A stretch of DNA of 46,427 nucleotides from Oscillospiraceae bacterium. GTDB taxonomy: Bacteria > Bacillota > Clostridia > Oscillospirales > Oscillospiraceae. The stretch spans positions 1-46,427 of the forward strand of contig JAFRDM010000020.1 in the NCBI GenBank assembly GCA_017403885.1, read 5' to 3'. Numbering within the stretch: the first letter of the stretch is position 1; each line of letters opens with the position of its first letter. Below, piece by piece: positions 9,136 to 19,100 of this stretch. Both the position numbers and the translations under genes were made by a program. The notes below the pieces were generated by a model. That model saw only the letters and a program-made list of their open reading frames with translations. It was not told the origin of the DNA and searched no databases.

Positions 9136-9585
9136 TTAATCCCCGCCGGTCGCGGCTTTTTCGTCGGCGGAAACGATGTCGTCAAAGGCGCCGATCTCCA
9201 CTTCGATGTCCTTCTCCGCGCCCTCCGGCGCGACGGCGTCACGCAGCGCGCCGATCTCGTCCTCGAGAGAGCGGATCTTCTCCGCCGTCTCGGAGGCCTG
9301 CGCGAAGAGCGGCGCGAAAAAGCCGCCGGCGCTGTCCCTTGCCTGTTCGAAGTAGAGCCTGCCGATCTCGGTGTAGACCTTTCGCAGTTCCTCGCCCTCC
9401 CGATTGAGCTCCAGCGTAAGCTTTGCGATCCTCGCATAGGTCTTCGTGCGCTCGGTCCCGCGGGCGTAAGCGTCGCGCACCGCGCCGTTTTTGTCCACGG
9501 TCTCGACCACCTGCGCGCCGACTTCCTTCGCCTTTTTCATCAGACCGCCGAGCGTTTCGGCCAGCTTTTCCATCGTATCACTCAT
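9136..9585 (-). CDS. Hypothetical helical (coiled-coil-like) protein
   Basis: This 149-residue protein is almost entirely helix-forming and charged, with heptad-like stretches from about 20 to 125 (KLTLELNREGEELRKVYTEIGRLYFEQ and later SETAEKIRSLEDEIGALRDAV). It has an acidic C-terminus and no cysteine or membrane segment. Its start overlaps the end of lgt by 8 bases, and a terminator follows, so it is the last gene of the ymfF-ymfH-lgt operon. I recognise no domain; a small scaffold or regulatory partner is possible. Confidence 0.78.
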   Translation of the reverse strand: MSDTMEKLAETLGGLMKKAKEVGAQVVETVDKNGAVRDAYARGTERTKTYARIAKLTLELNREGEELRKVYTEIGRLYFEQARDSAGGFFAPLFAQASETAEKIRSLEDEIGALRDAVAPEGAEKDIEVEIGAFDDIVSADEKAATGGD

Positions 9586-10501
9586 GCTTGTTTTCCTCCG
9601 TTTTCTCTTCTTGTTTTTCGATCACTGCCGCCGCGGCCGCCGCGGCGCGGTTGACATACAGATCTTCCGGCGGATGTTTTTTGCGCGCGTTGATCGCCAG
9701 GAGCAAGAGCGCGGTCAGCGCCAGAGCGACGGAAAGCAGCTGGGAGACGCGCAGCGAGGTCCCGCCGATGTATAAGCTGTCGGTGCGCAAGCCCTCGATC
9801 CAGGCACGTCCCATCCCGTACCAGAGAAAATAGCCCAACGCCGCCTGGCCGTCGTAGCGGCGGCCGCCCCGACGCTCCCAGATCACCAGCGCGATGAAGC
9901 CGACGAGGTTCCACAGGCTTTCATACAGGAACGTCGGGTGTACGCAGACGCTGCTGCCGTCCGGCGCAGTGAGCTGCATGCGGCAGAAGATATCCGTCTC
10001 GGCGCCGAAGGCCTCGCGGTTCATGAAGTTGCCCCAGCGGCCGAGGATCTGCCCGATCAGCAACCCGAAGATCAGCAGATCGAACATCGCCTGCCAGGGG
10101 ATCTTTTTATGGCGGCAGACAAGCAGCATGACGATCACGCCGGCGATCACGCCGCCGTAGATCGCAAGCCCGCCGTTCCAGATCTCGACGATCTCGCCCG
10201 GATTGGCAAGATAGTAGTCCAGCTTGAAGGCGATGAAATACAGTCTTGCGCCGACAATCGACAGCGGGATCAGCCACAGGACGAGGTCGTAGACGTCATC
10301 CTCGCGGATACCGAAGCGCTTGGCGTTTTTAGCGCAGTAAGTAATGCCCAGCAGAAAGCCAAGCGCGATGAACACGCCGTAGAAATAGACATTTCTGCCG
10401 AAAAGCGCGAAGGACGCGGGCGGGTCGATCGTCCAGTCCCCGAAGAGGCCCGGAAAGCTGATCGCCGACGTACGCTGGATGGTCTCGATCACGGTTTCCA
10501 T
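9578..10501 (-). CDS. lgt: Prolipoprotein diacylglyceryl transferase
   Basis: This 307-residue polytopic membrane enzyme moves diacylglycerol from phosphatidylglycerol to the lipobox cysteine of prolipoproteins. The Lgt signature GRWGNFMNREAFG is at about residue 152, with the YGVFIALGF and YGGVIAG helices before it and HPTFLYES later, all in family order. The METVIETIQ start at 10501 has AAGGAGCTGAGAGA upstream. The C-terminus carries an extra 40-residue alanine- and glutamate-rich tail. At least three lipoproteins in the window (MalE-like, GH53, GH13) would need this enzyme. Confidence 0.95.
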   Translation of the reverse strand: METVIETIQRTSAISFPGLFGDWTIDPPASFALFGRNVYFYGVFIALGFLLGITYCAKNAKRFGIREDDVYDLVLWLIPLSIVGARLYFIAFKLDYYLANPGEIVEIWNGGLAIYGGVIAGVIVMLLVCRHKKIPWQAMFDLLIFGLLIGQILGRWGNFMNREAFGAETDIFCRMQLTAPDGSSVCVHPTFLYESLWNLVGFIALVIWERRGGRRYDGQAALGYFLWYGMGRAWIEGLRTDSLYIGGTSLRVSQLLSVALALTALLLLAINARKKHPPEDLYVNRAAAAAAAVIEKQEEKTEENKHE

Positions 10502-10505
10502 TCTC

Positions 10506-11780
10506 TCAGCTCCTTCCCGGCCTGACAACCGACAGGGCCGTGCGATCGCGGCGCAGAACGCGTGTGAGAAAGCCGCGGCATTCCTCCTCCGTGACGGAGG
10601 CAAGCACGGCGGGCGCGTCGAAGATGCTGAAGCCCAGATGACCGGCCTCGAGGCTTGCAAGGCACATGCTGTCAAAATCCTCGAAGCCGCGCAGCCGCGC
10701 GCCGAGCGAGGCGCGTCTGGCCCGTTCGAAGCGTCCGGGTCCGAAGCCCTCGGCGCCGATGCGCTCGACCTCGGCAAGCAGCTCGTCGTACACGCGCTGC
10801 GGGTCGCGGCTCTCGCCGCCGGCCGTCAGCAGCGCGGTGTTTGCCGGAAAGTCGCAGCCCGCGGCAAAGCTGCGGTTGATGAGTCCTTCGCGGTACAGCC
10901 GCGCGTAGAAGGGCGAAGACACGCCGCACAGCAGTCTCAGCGCAAGCCTTGCGACGATCCGCTCGCGCAGCACATCGCCCTGCGTCGGACGGAAGGCCGC
11001 TCCCAGCAGGAACAGAGGAGCGGAGACGCTCATCGCCCGCTCGGTGTAAAGTCTCTCAGGCGCGCCGTCCTCCTCTGCGATCAGCGGCTGCGGCGTTTCG
11101 CCTCCCCACCCGCCGAGCGTTTCTTCGGCGATCGCGCAGATCGCAGCGGCGTCCACATCGCCCGCGACGCACAGACACATGTTGCCCGGCACGTAAAAGG
11201 CGCGGTGGCAGGCGTAGAGCGTATCGGCGCTGATTTCGGAGATGCTCTCCACCGTGCCGGCGATATCGTCGCGCACGGGGTGGCTGCGGTAGAGCAGCCG
11301 CATCAGCTCGTTGTATACCGCCATGTCCGGCTCGTCGTCGTACATGCGGATCTCCTGGGCGATGATCCCCTGCTCCTTCGCCACGGTCTCGGGCGTGAAA
11401 TAGGGGGTGGTGACAAAGCGCAGCAGCGTGCGCAGATTTTTCTCAAAGTTTTCGGTGCACCGGAAATAGTACACCGTCTCGTCATAGGAAGTAAAGGCGT
11501 TCGGGTCCGCGCCGTCGGCGGTCATGCTCTGCAGGGCGTTGTCTCCCTCGGGCATGTCGAACATCTTGTGTTCGAGATAGTGTGCCACGCCCGCGGGCGT
11601 ATCGTGCCGCTCGCCCGAAAGGAGAAAGCTGCGCATGGCCGAGCCGTAATAGGTTCCAAAGCAGGCGAAAAACGAGGAAAAGCCCTTCTTCGGGATCACA
11701 CAAATGCGCAGCCCGTTTTCAAGCGTCGCGCTCTGAAGCGTTTCGCCGACAGACTCATACCGTTTCGACCGGATCTCCAT
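10506..11780 (-). CDS. M16-family zinc metallopeptidase, YmfH-like, catalytic partner
   Basis: This 424-residue protein has the inverted zinc motif HYLEH (HxxEH, about residue 67) and the downstream glutamate region EQGIIAQEIRMYDDEP typical of pitrilysin-family M16 peptidases. The ATG at 11780 has GAGGAGGAAAACG before it; an in-frame TTG five codons upstream lies inside the ribosome site. The gene overlaps its upstream neighbour, a larger M16 homologue without the zinc motif, by 26 bases. Bacillus YmfF/YmfH is the same kind of pair and has been linked to EF-P modification. The two probably form a heterodimer (inference). Confidence 0.88.
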   Translation of the reverse strand: MEIRSKRYESVGETLQSATLENGLRICVIPKKGFSSFFACFGTYYGSAMRSFLLSGERHDTPAGVAHYLEHKMFDMPEGDNALQSMTADGADPNAFTSYDETVYYFRCTENFEKNLRTLLRFVTTPYFTPETVAKEQGIIAQEIRMYDDEPDMAVYNELMRLLYRSHPVRDDIAGTVESISEISADTLYACHRAFYVPGNMCLCVAGDVDAAAICAIAEETLGGWGGETPQPLIAEEDGAPERLYTERAMSVSAPLFLLGAAFRPTQGDVLRERIVARLALRLLCGVSSPFYARLYREGLINRSFAAGCDFPANTALLTAGGESRDPQRVYDELLAEVERIGAEGFGPGRFERARRASLGARLRGFEDFDSMCLASLEAGHLGFSIFDAPAVLASVTEEECRGFLTRVLRRDRTALSVVRPGRS

Positions 11781-13137
11781 CGTTTTCCTCCTCAAAGGCG
11801 CGGAGTTCTTCCTCGCTCAGGGTGATCTCCGCGTCCTCCTCTTCCTCCCCCTCTTCGCCGCTTCCGTCGCCGATGAGGGTATAGATCATATCGCATTCGC
11901 AGCCGCGGGCGATCGCCGCCAGCTGCTCGGCCGTAACGTCTTCGACCAGTTCGCCGAGCTCCTCCGGCGTATAGTCCGCGCCGGAGACGACCGTTGAGAG
12001 CGTGAAGCCCTCCAGCTCGCCGGGGCTGTCGAGCGCGGCGCGGAGCGCGCTGCGCACGTCCGCCCTGGCGGCATGCAGTTCCTCGGGCGTGATCTCGCCG
12101 CGCGCGATCGCAGCCAGCTGGGCGAGGATCTCCTCCTTCGCCTCCTCGACGCGCTCCGTCTCCGTGCCGGCATAGGCCAGCATCACGCCCTTGTGCCGGT
12201 CGCACAGCGCGCTGGCAAAATAGCACAGCGACAGTTTTTCCCGGACGTTCACAAAGAGCTTCGAGGCGGTCGAGCCGCCGAAAAGGCTGACGAACACGCG
12301 CAGCGCCGCCGGGTCGGGATCTTCCATCGCCTCGCCCAGCCGCCAGCCGATCACCAGCTTGGCCTGCGCGACGTTCATCTGCTCGCTGTAACGGCGCGGC
12401 GCGGCCTCGAGCGCGTTGAAGCGCACGTCTGTGCCGATGTCGTAGTTGATCTCGCCTCGCGGCAGAGTCGAGAGCGCGTCGCGCAGCAGGCCCTCCACGC
12501 GCCGACGCTCCGCGCGGCCGCAGTAGAAGATCTCGATGGGACTCTCCTGCAGCAGGGCACGGTACTGCTTCGTCAGCTTCTGATAGCGGATCGACTCCGC
12601 GCTCTCCTCGTCGCCGAGACGGTCGACGGCGTAATCCTCGCCGCAGCACATCTCCTCGATGCAGCGCGAGATCGACCAACCGATCTTGTCGTTGAGCCGG
12701 GCGCGGATATTCTCAAGCAGCTTGTCGCGCTCGCTGTCCACATACTGCGGAAGCAGCAGCCCGCCGCGCGTGTTCGGCGCGCACAGCAGCTGGCCAAGCA
12801 GCTCGCAGGCGCCGCGCAGCGTATCGGCCCCGGCGGGCAGAAAAGCCTCTTCCGGGACGCTGGCGAAAAAGCCGACGCTCTGGATCTCGCCGATGCGGCG
12901 CACGACCGGCTCGACCGCGGTGCCGTAGAGCTCGTCCAGACGGCGGGAGATCGCCTCCATGTCGGCATAGCGGGCCGTGCCGCGGCGCAGCACAAAGGGC
13001 AGCAGCGCGTTCATCGACGCAGTTTCGCGCCTGAGCTGCGTCAGCAGATTGACGCTCAGGCATGCGGTTTTGAATTTTTCGGTCCGGATATGGGTCAGCC
13101 ACACGCCGCTCATGATCTCCGATCTCGCGTATTCCAT
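11755..13137 (-). CDS. M16-family peptidase homologue lacking the zinc motif, YmfF-like
   Basis: This 460-residue protein has the M16 fold order but no HxxEH: the region that should hold it reads LLPFVLRRGTARYADMEAISRRLDELYGT. The C-terminal half keeps the R/Y element (KLFVNVREKLSLCYFASA) that helps the active partner bind substrate. It is therefore likely the non-catalytic half of a heterodimer with the next gene, which it overlaps by 26 bases. An unusual acidic tail of about 40 residues, with runs of Glu and Asp, ends the protein. A GGGAGG site lies 8 bases before the ATG at 13137. Confidence 0.86.
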   Translation of the reverse strand: MEYARSEIMSGVWLTHIRTEKFKTACLSVNLLTQLRRETASMNALLPFVLRRGTARYADMEAISRRLDELYGTAVEPVVRRIGEIQSVGFFASVPEEAFLPAGADTLRGACELLGQLLCAPNTRGGLLLPQYVDSERDKLLENIRARLNDKIGWSISRCIEEMCCGEDYAVDRLGDEESAESIRYQKLTKQYRALLQESPIEIFYCGRAERRRVEGLLRDALSTLPRGEINYDIGTDVRFNALEAAPRRYSEQMNVAQAKLVIGWRLGEAMEDPDPAALRVFVSLFGGSTASKLFVNVREKLSLCYFASALCDRHKGVMLAYAGTETERVEEAKEEILAQLAAIARGEITPEELHAARADVRSALRAALDSPGELEGFTLSTVVSGADYTPEELGELVEDVTAEQLAAIARGCECDMIYTLIGDGSGEEGEEEEDAEITLSEEELRAFEEENDGDPVETV

Positions 13138-13179
13138 CTCTCCGCCCTCCCGGAAAGCAGATTTCGCTGTAATAGAATT

Positions 13180-13188
13180 ATTATATCA
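13180..13188 (-). promoter_or_regulatory. Possible extended -10 promoter for the M16-lgt operon
   Basis: On the minus strand TGATATAAT lies about 43 bases before the M16 gene; its TGA is the stop codon of the glucan synthase-like gene. No consensus -35 is seen at 17 bases. Confidence 0.4.
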
Positions 13189-16100
13189 TTCTCTCTTCCG
13201 CTTGGGTAGTCCTTTTGTGATCACTTTCTCGCCCTTTACCGCGAGCTCTTCGATCCTGAAGAGCGTGCAGGCGGGCGGATCGGCCGAAATGACGCCTCCG
13301 CGCTGCCGCAGACCGAGCAGATCCTCCGTCACGGTGCGGAAAAACCAGCCCGCCGAACCGGTGTACCAGGTCCAGCCCGCTTCGCCCTCATGTCCGGGCG
13401 CGGCACAGACGTCGGCGGGCAGGACATAGGGCTCGGCGCCGTAGGAGGAGATCTCGCGGCCCTCCGGCAGCAGCATCGACAGGATCTCCCAACCCGCGTC
13501 CGCCCGCCCCGCGCGGAAGCAGGCCCGCGCGAGCCAGATCGCGGCATGGGTGTACTGTCCGCCATTCTCGCGGCAGCCCTCGCCGTAGCTCGTGATATAG
13601 CCGAATCGCTCCTCATCCGCGCCAAAGGGCGGGGCGAGCAGCTTCACGATTCCTTTTTCCCCGTCCACCAGGCGGCAGAGCGCATGCTCCAGCGCCTCGG
13701 CGGCGTGCTTCGCGCCGCAGAAAACGGCCCAGCTCTGCACGATCGAGTCGATACGGCGTCCGTGCGCGCCCATGTCGCCGTGGGCGGGATAAGCGCGCTC
13801 ATACCATCTGCCGTTGTAGCAGCTCTCGGCCGCTTCGAGCATACGTTCTGCCAGCGCGCGGCAGCGCCGCGCCTCGTCCTCTCGCCCGCAGCGGGAGAGG
13901 AGCTTAGTCATCGAACGCGCGGTAAAGCACAGGAAAAAGGCCAGCCATACGCTCTCGCCGCCGCAGTCGGACAGCGCGTCGTTCCAGTCGCCGGCCCCCA
14001 TCAGCGGCAGGCCGTGCGGCCCGAAGCCCCGCGAAGCGCAGCACTTCAGCGCGCGCAGAGCGTGGTCGAGCACGCTGTTCGTATGCTCCGACGCCCTCGG
14101 CGTCTCGTACCGGTCGCGCTCATTTTCTCCGAGCGGCTGCGAGACGAGCCAGGGCGTCCGCTCCCCGCAGAGCGAGAGGTCGCCAGTGGCCTCCGCATAT
14201 TCCCCCAGCGCCCAGCACAGCCACAGCAGATCGTCGCTGCAGCGCGTCCTGACGCCGCGGTCGCCCTCCGGGTGGGCGTGCCACCAGTGCATCACGTCGC
14301 CCTCGACGTACTGATGACGGCAGCAGTCTAGGATGCGGGCGCGGCAGCTCTCGCTCTCGACGAGCAGCAGATTGACCGCATCCTGCAGCTGGTCGCGGAA
14401 GCCTATCGCCCCGCCGCTCTGATACAGGCTCGTGCGCGCTTCGATGCGCGCATAGATCTGCGTGAGACACCAGCCGTTCATATAGTGCTCCAGCCCCTTG
14501 TCGCTGCAGCGCAGAGAGAAGAGCCTGCGGCGCTTTTCCTTCTCCGCGAGCGCGGCGGCCAGCGCCGCTTCCGCGTTTTCCCTCCCGCACAGAGATCGGA
14601 TCGTCTCCTCGGCGCATACGCCGCAGACCAGGCGCTCGCTCTTGCCCGCCGTAAAGCACAGCAGCATACCCGCCTCAGCCCAGTCGCAGCGGCAATGCGC
14701 AGGAGCGCTCACTCCGGCGAGGAAGCGCATGCCCCGGATAAAGCTCTCCGGGTTTTCCGCACGAAACAGCCCGTCGGAGAAGCCGCAGCGCACGGCCGCG
14801 CCGTCCGACGCCCCGATTACGGTCTCCAGCCGCCAGCAGATCGTCATGCCCTCCGCGCCGTCGATCGAAAACACGCGCGCGCCGCTGGCCGGGTCGAGAA
14901 AGCCGGTAAGCACGACCTTCTGTCCGCCGATCGTCTTTTCCCAACGCGCACAGGCCGACGACCAGCGGATCCGGCAGACGACATTGTCCTCCGCGGCAAA
15001 GAGCGAAACGCGTCCGCGCGGCGTTTCAGCCCAGAGCTGCTCGCTTCCCGCCGCGCTCTCGGGCGTGAGCGGCGGGGGATTGACGCGGCCTTCGCGGGCA
15101 TTCTGCAGCCACATCCAGCCGCTGCCGCACTCGCTGACGAGCCAGCCGCGATCCCGCGCCGTGAAGATCATCTGCCAGGGCTTCGGCGGCAGCGCGCCGG
15201 GCAGGGAAAAGCCGAAGCCGCCCTCGCCGTCAAAGGCGAAGGGGATCTCATTCGCGCCGCTCCGCCGCCCTGTCTCGAGGGCGGGCATTGCTTCGCGTTC
15301 GGCGCGCGCTCTCCCGACGGCAAAGGCCGCGCGGGAGGCGAGCGCCGACTCCCCTTCCGTTGGGACGATCTGGACGCCGCCCGGGACGCCGAGCAGCGCC
15401 TCGAGTCCCAGACGGGCGAGGCTGCGTTCGATACGCTCGCGGGCGCGGCCGGGATACTCTCCCGTTTCGCCGCTCACAAAGATCAGCTCCGCGGCGACGT
15501 TCAGGCTGCGCAGCAGGCAGAACTGCCGCAGCAGCTCTTCTTCCTCCCGCGCGCCGGCGGGACAAAGCAGGATCGGCAGATCGCCGGAGACGTCGTAGCG
15601 CCACAGCTCGCTCTTTGCCGCCGCCTCCCGCGCATGAAAGCTGCGGATCGCCGCGGCGAGCGCCATCGCGCCGTCGACGGCGCGTTCCTGCATGCCCAGC
15701 AGCGCGGCGGCCGCGGAGACAAAGCGGCCGCGATCCATGCCGCCGAGCAGGGTTTTTGCGCCGTCGACGGCTTCAGCGGCGTCGTGGGCGACGCAGAGGG
15801 CGAAGCGCAGCGGTCCCTCCCCGCACCGCAGCGGGGCGCGCAGCGTAAGCCGCGGGATCAGCAGCGTGCCGCTCCCGCCTTTTTTGTCCGCGCGCAGCTC
15901 GGCGCGGACGCTGCAGGCGGCGGCAAGATAAACATCCTCGTCGCTGCGGCGTGCAATGCGCCGCACAAGCAGCAGACCGTCGCTCTCCCGGGCGTGAAAA
16001 CCGAGACGGGCGAAGGCCGGATGGTCGAGCGCCTCCCCGAGGGGCGCGAGCAGGGGAAGCGTCTCCAGCACGGCCTCGCAATCGTCCGGCTCGCCGGAAA

Positions 16101-19100
16101 CGGAGAGCTCGTATACGATCCCGCTCGCCTCCCCGCCGACGGAGAGCTCCAACGTACAGCGCATTCCCTCTGCGTCGTATTCATAGCGGCAGCACTCCGC
16201 GCTCATCTCCCAGTGTGAACAGACCGTGGGCATCAGCGGAATGCTCTTTCCGCCGCAGCGCAGCGTCAGACGCGTTCCGCCCAGTCGCTCGTCGCTGACT
16301 GCGAGTTCGCCCAGCGACGCTCCCTTTTCGCCCATCTCATCCAGCGAGAGCGTGAGATCGCCGTTCGACAGCAGGCAGAAGCCTCTTTCGCCCGGGCCGC
16401 CTGACCGCGGTTCTTCACGCCTTACACGGCGCGGAGGAAGCTCCTCCCGGCTGTGAGCGCGGCGCAGCACCGCCCCGCCCTCGTCCATCCGCTCGCAGAG
16501 CAGCGGCCGGAAGGCCGCCATGCGGGCCTCGGAGAAAAAACGCCGCGTTATGCTGCCCGCGCACAGTGCGTTGGCAGCGGCGCACAGGCTCATGGCCGCG
16601 TGGTGCGCCATCGTCGTCAGCACACGCTCGCCCGTTTCCCCGGCACTGCGCGAGGGCGTGAAGTCGATGGCCTCGTAAAAGCCGTAAGGGCCGCGCATCC
16701 CACGCCATTCGAGACGGCGCAGGTTTTTGACCGCCCCGCGCGGATCGATCGGCAGCGCCAGAAAGCTGCTGTAGGGCGAGACCACCGTTTCGGCGTCCAT
16801 CCCGCGCTTGAGCGCCAGCGCTCCCACGCCGTGGGCCTTGTAGCGATAGCGTCCCGCCGCGTCGATCGAGAAAAAGGCGCTCTCCGATATGCCCCAGGGC
16901 ATGCCGGGAGCCGCCCGCCGCTTTTGCGCGTACAGGCAGAAGCGCAGGCTTTCATCCAGCAGGCTGCCCCGGGCAAGAGGCAAAAACAGCGTCGGCATGA
17001 GATATTCGAACATCGTGCCCGTCCAGCTGGCCAGACCGCAGTAGCCGTCCTGCCGCAGCCGTACGCGGGAGAGCGCGCGCCAATGACGGCGCGGCGCCTC
17101 GCCCCGCGCGACGGCGAGATAGCTCGTAAGCATGGCCTCGCTCGCCATCAGATCGTACCATCCGCCCGCGGCGCGTTCGCGCCGCGTGTCGCAGCAGATC
17201 ACGAACAGCGCGCGCGTCTCGTCAAAGAGGAAGGAAAAGTCCATTTCCTCCGCGAGCGCGCGCAGGCGGGCTGCAAGATCCCCCTCTCCCGCCTCCGAGG
17301 CAAAAGCCGCCGCCGTCAGCAGCGCGGCGCAGAGGTTTCCGCTGTCGACGGTAGAGACAAAGGGCGGCGTGAGCGCTTCGAGCGTGCGCGTATCGTACCA
17401 GTTGTAAAAATGACCGCGGAAGCGCGGCATGCGCTCTGCCGTATCGACAAGACATCGGAGAAAAGCCGTCGCTTCCCCTTTGTCGATCACGCCGAGGTCG
17501 CAGGCGGCCGCGGCCGCCGTCATCGCAAGACCGAGGTTGGTGGGCGAAACGCTGTGCGCCGCGCCGCGGAAGGGTCGGCTTTGATAGTTGTCCGGCGGCA
17601 GAAAATGCTCCTCCGCTGTGCAGAGGGCGGAAAAGTATTTCCAGGTGTCCGCCGCCGCGGCGCGGAGATAGGCCGCGTCCTGTCCGGAAAGGGTTTTTTC
17701 TCCCGCGGCGGGCAGGCTCAGCGCCCAGGCCGTGAGCGGAGAGAGCAGCCACATCAGACCCGCCGCCCGTCCGATCACCGCGTCGGAAAAGAGCATGACG
17801 GCAAGTCCAAGCGGCAGCACGGGCAGCATCGCGCGCGCATAATCGCCCGGCGTGCCTCCGCGTGTCTCCGCCTGGGCGGCGGTCTCCCATTCGAGAAGGC
17901 GCCGGCGGGACACGCCCATGCGCCAAAGCGCCGTCGCCGCGGCGCTCAAGCAGGTCCAGGCCTCCCAGGGAAGCAGCCACAGACGCATGAAATCCCGCAC
18001 GATCGCGCCGCCGAAGCCGAAAAGCACCCGCGTCCAGCGGCGCGTCCGCGCGGGCCGTCCGGAGCGGAGGGCCTCTCCGAGCGCCGCGATCAGATCGGCG
18101 AGCAGGCACAGCGCGGCCGCGGCCGCCGCAGCCCCCATCCGGGCAGGGGAGAAAAAGCCTGCCAAAAGGGCGATCAGCGTCGCGACGGGCACGGCGCTGC
18201 GGCGCAGCTTGCCGAAGAAGCGTGCGCGCTCGACCGCAGGCAGCTCCCGGGAAAACAGAAAGCGGATATTCTGCCAGTCGCCGCGTACCCAGCGGTGCAG
18301 ACGGCGGAACCAGGCGGCAGGCGCGGCGGGGAAAGCGTCGAAAAATTCCTCGTCCCCCATCAGGGCGCCGCGCAGATAGGCTCCCTCCGGCGCGTCGTGC
18401 GAGAGGATCCCCTTGCCGTCAAGGCGTTCCGCCGTGCACCGCAGCAGCGCCTGCGGCTCGATCAGTCCCTTGCCGGAAAAGCCGCCGGCGCCGAAGGCAT
18501 CCATCATCAGGTCGCCGCAAAGCGCCCCATAGGGGTCGCTGCCGCCGCCGCCGGAGAATAAGACCGCAAAATCTGTGGACGACGCGCTTGCAAGCGTCAT
18601 GCTCACGCGCGGCTGGATCACAGCGTGGCCGCGCACGACCGTACCGCGCTGCGCGTCCGTCTCGGGGCGGACGAGGGGGTGAAGCGCCGCGCCGATCAGC
18701 TCCTCGACGGAGCCGGGATAGATCTCGGTGTCGCTGTCTACGGTCAGGATATAGCGCGTGCCGGGAAGCGCTTCGGCGTCTCCGCGGACGACGAGCTCGC
18801 TCTCCTCCCCGCCGAGCAGCCGCGCGAGCTCGCACAGCGCGCCGCGCTTGCGCTCGCGGCCGCACCAGCACTCGCCGTCGAAGCTGCGCGCGCGGCTGAG
18901 GAGGCAAAAGCCGCCGCCGTGCCGTACGTTCAGCGCGCGGATCTCGTTCTCCGCCGCGGCGATCGCCGCGGCGTCCGGCTCCGTCTCCTGTTCCTTTTCG
19001 GCAGGCAGATCCGCAAGCAGGCCGAAGGAAAGAGCGCCGCGCGAGTGCGCTCCGCCGCAGGCAAAGAACAGCTCCTCAAGCCGCCGCGCCGCCCGTGCGC

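Noticed and set aside
11781-11795. TTG start five codons upstream of the catalytic M16 gene
   Set aside because: The bases after it are the GGAGG ribosome site of the ATG at 11780.
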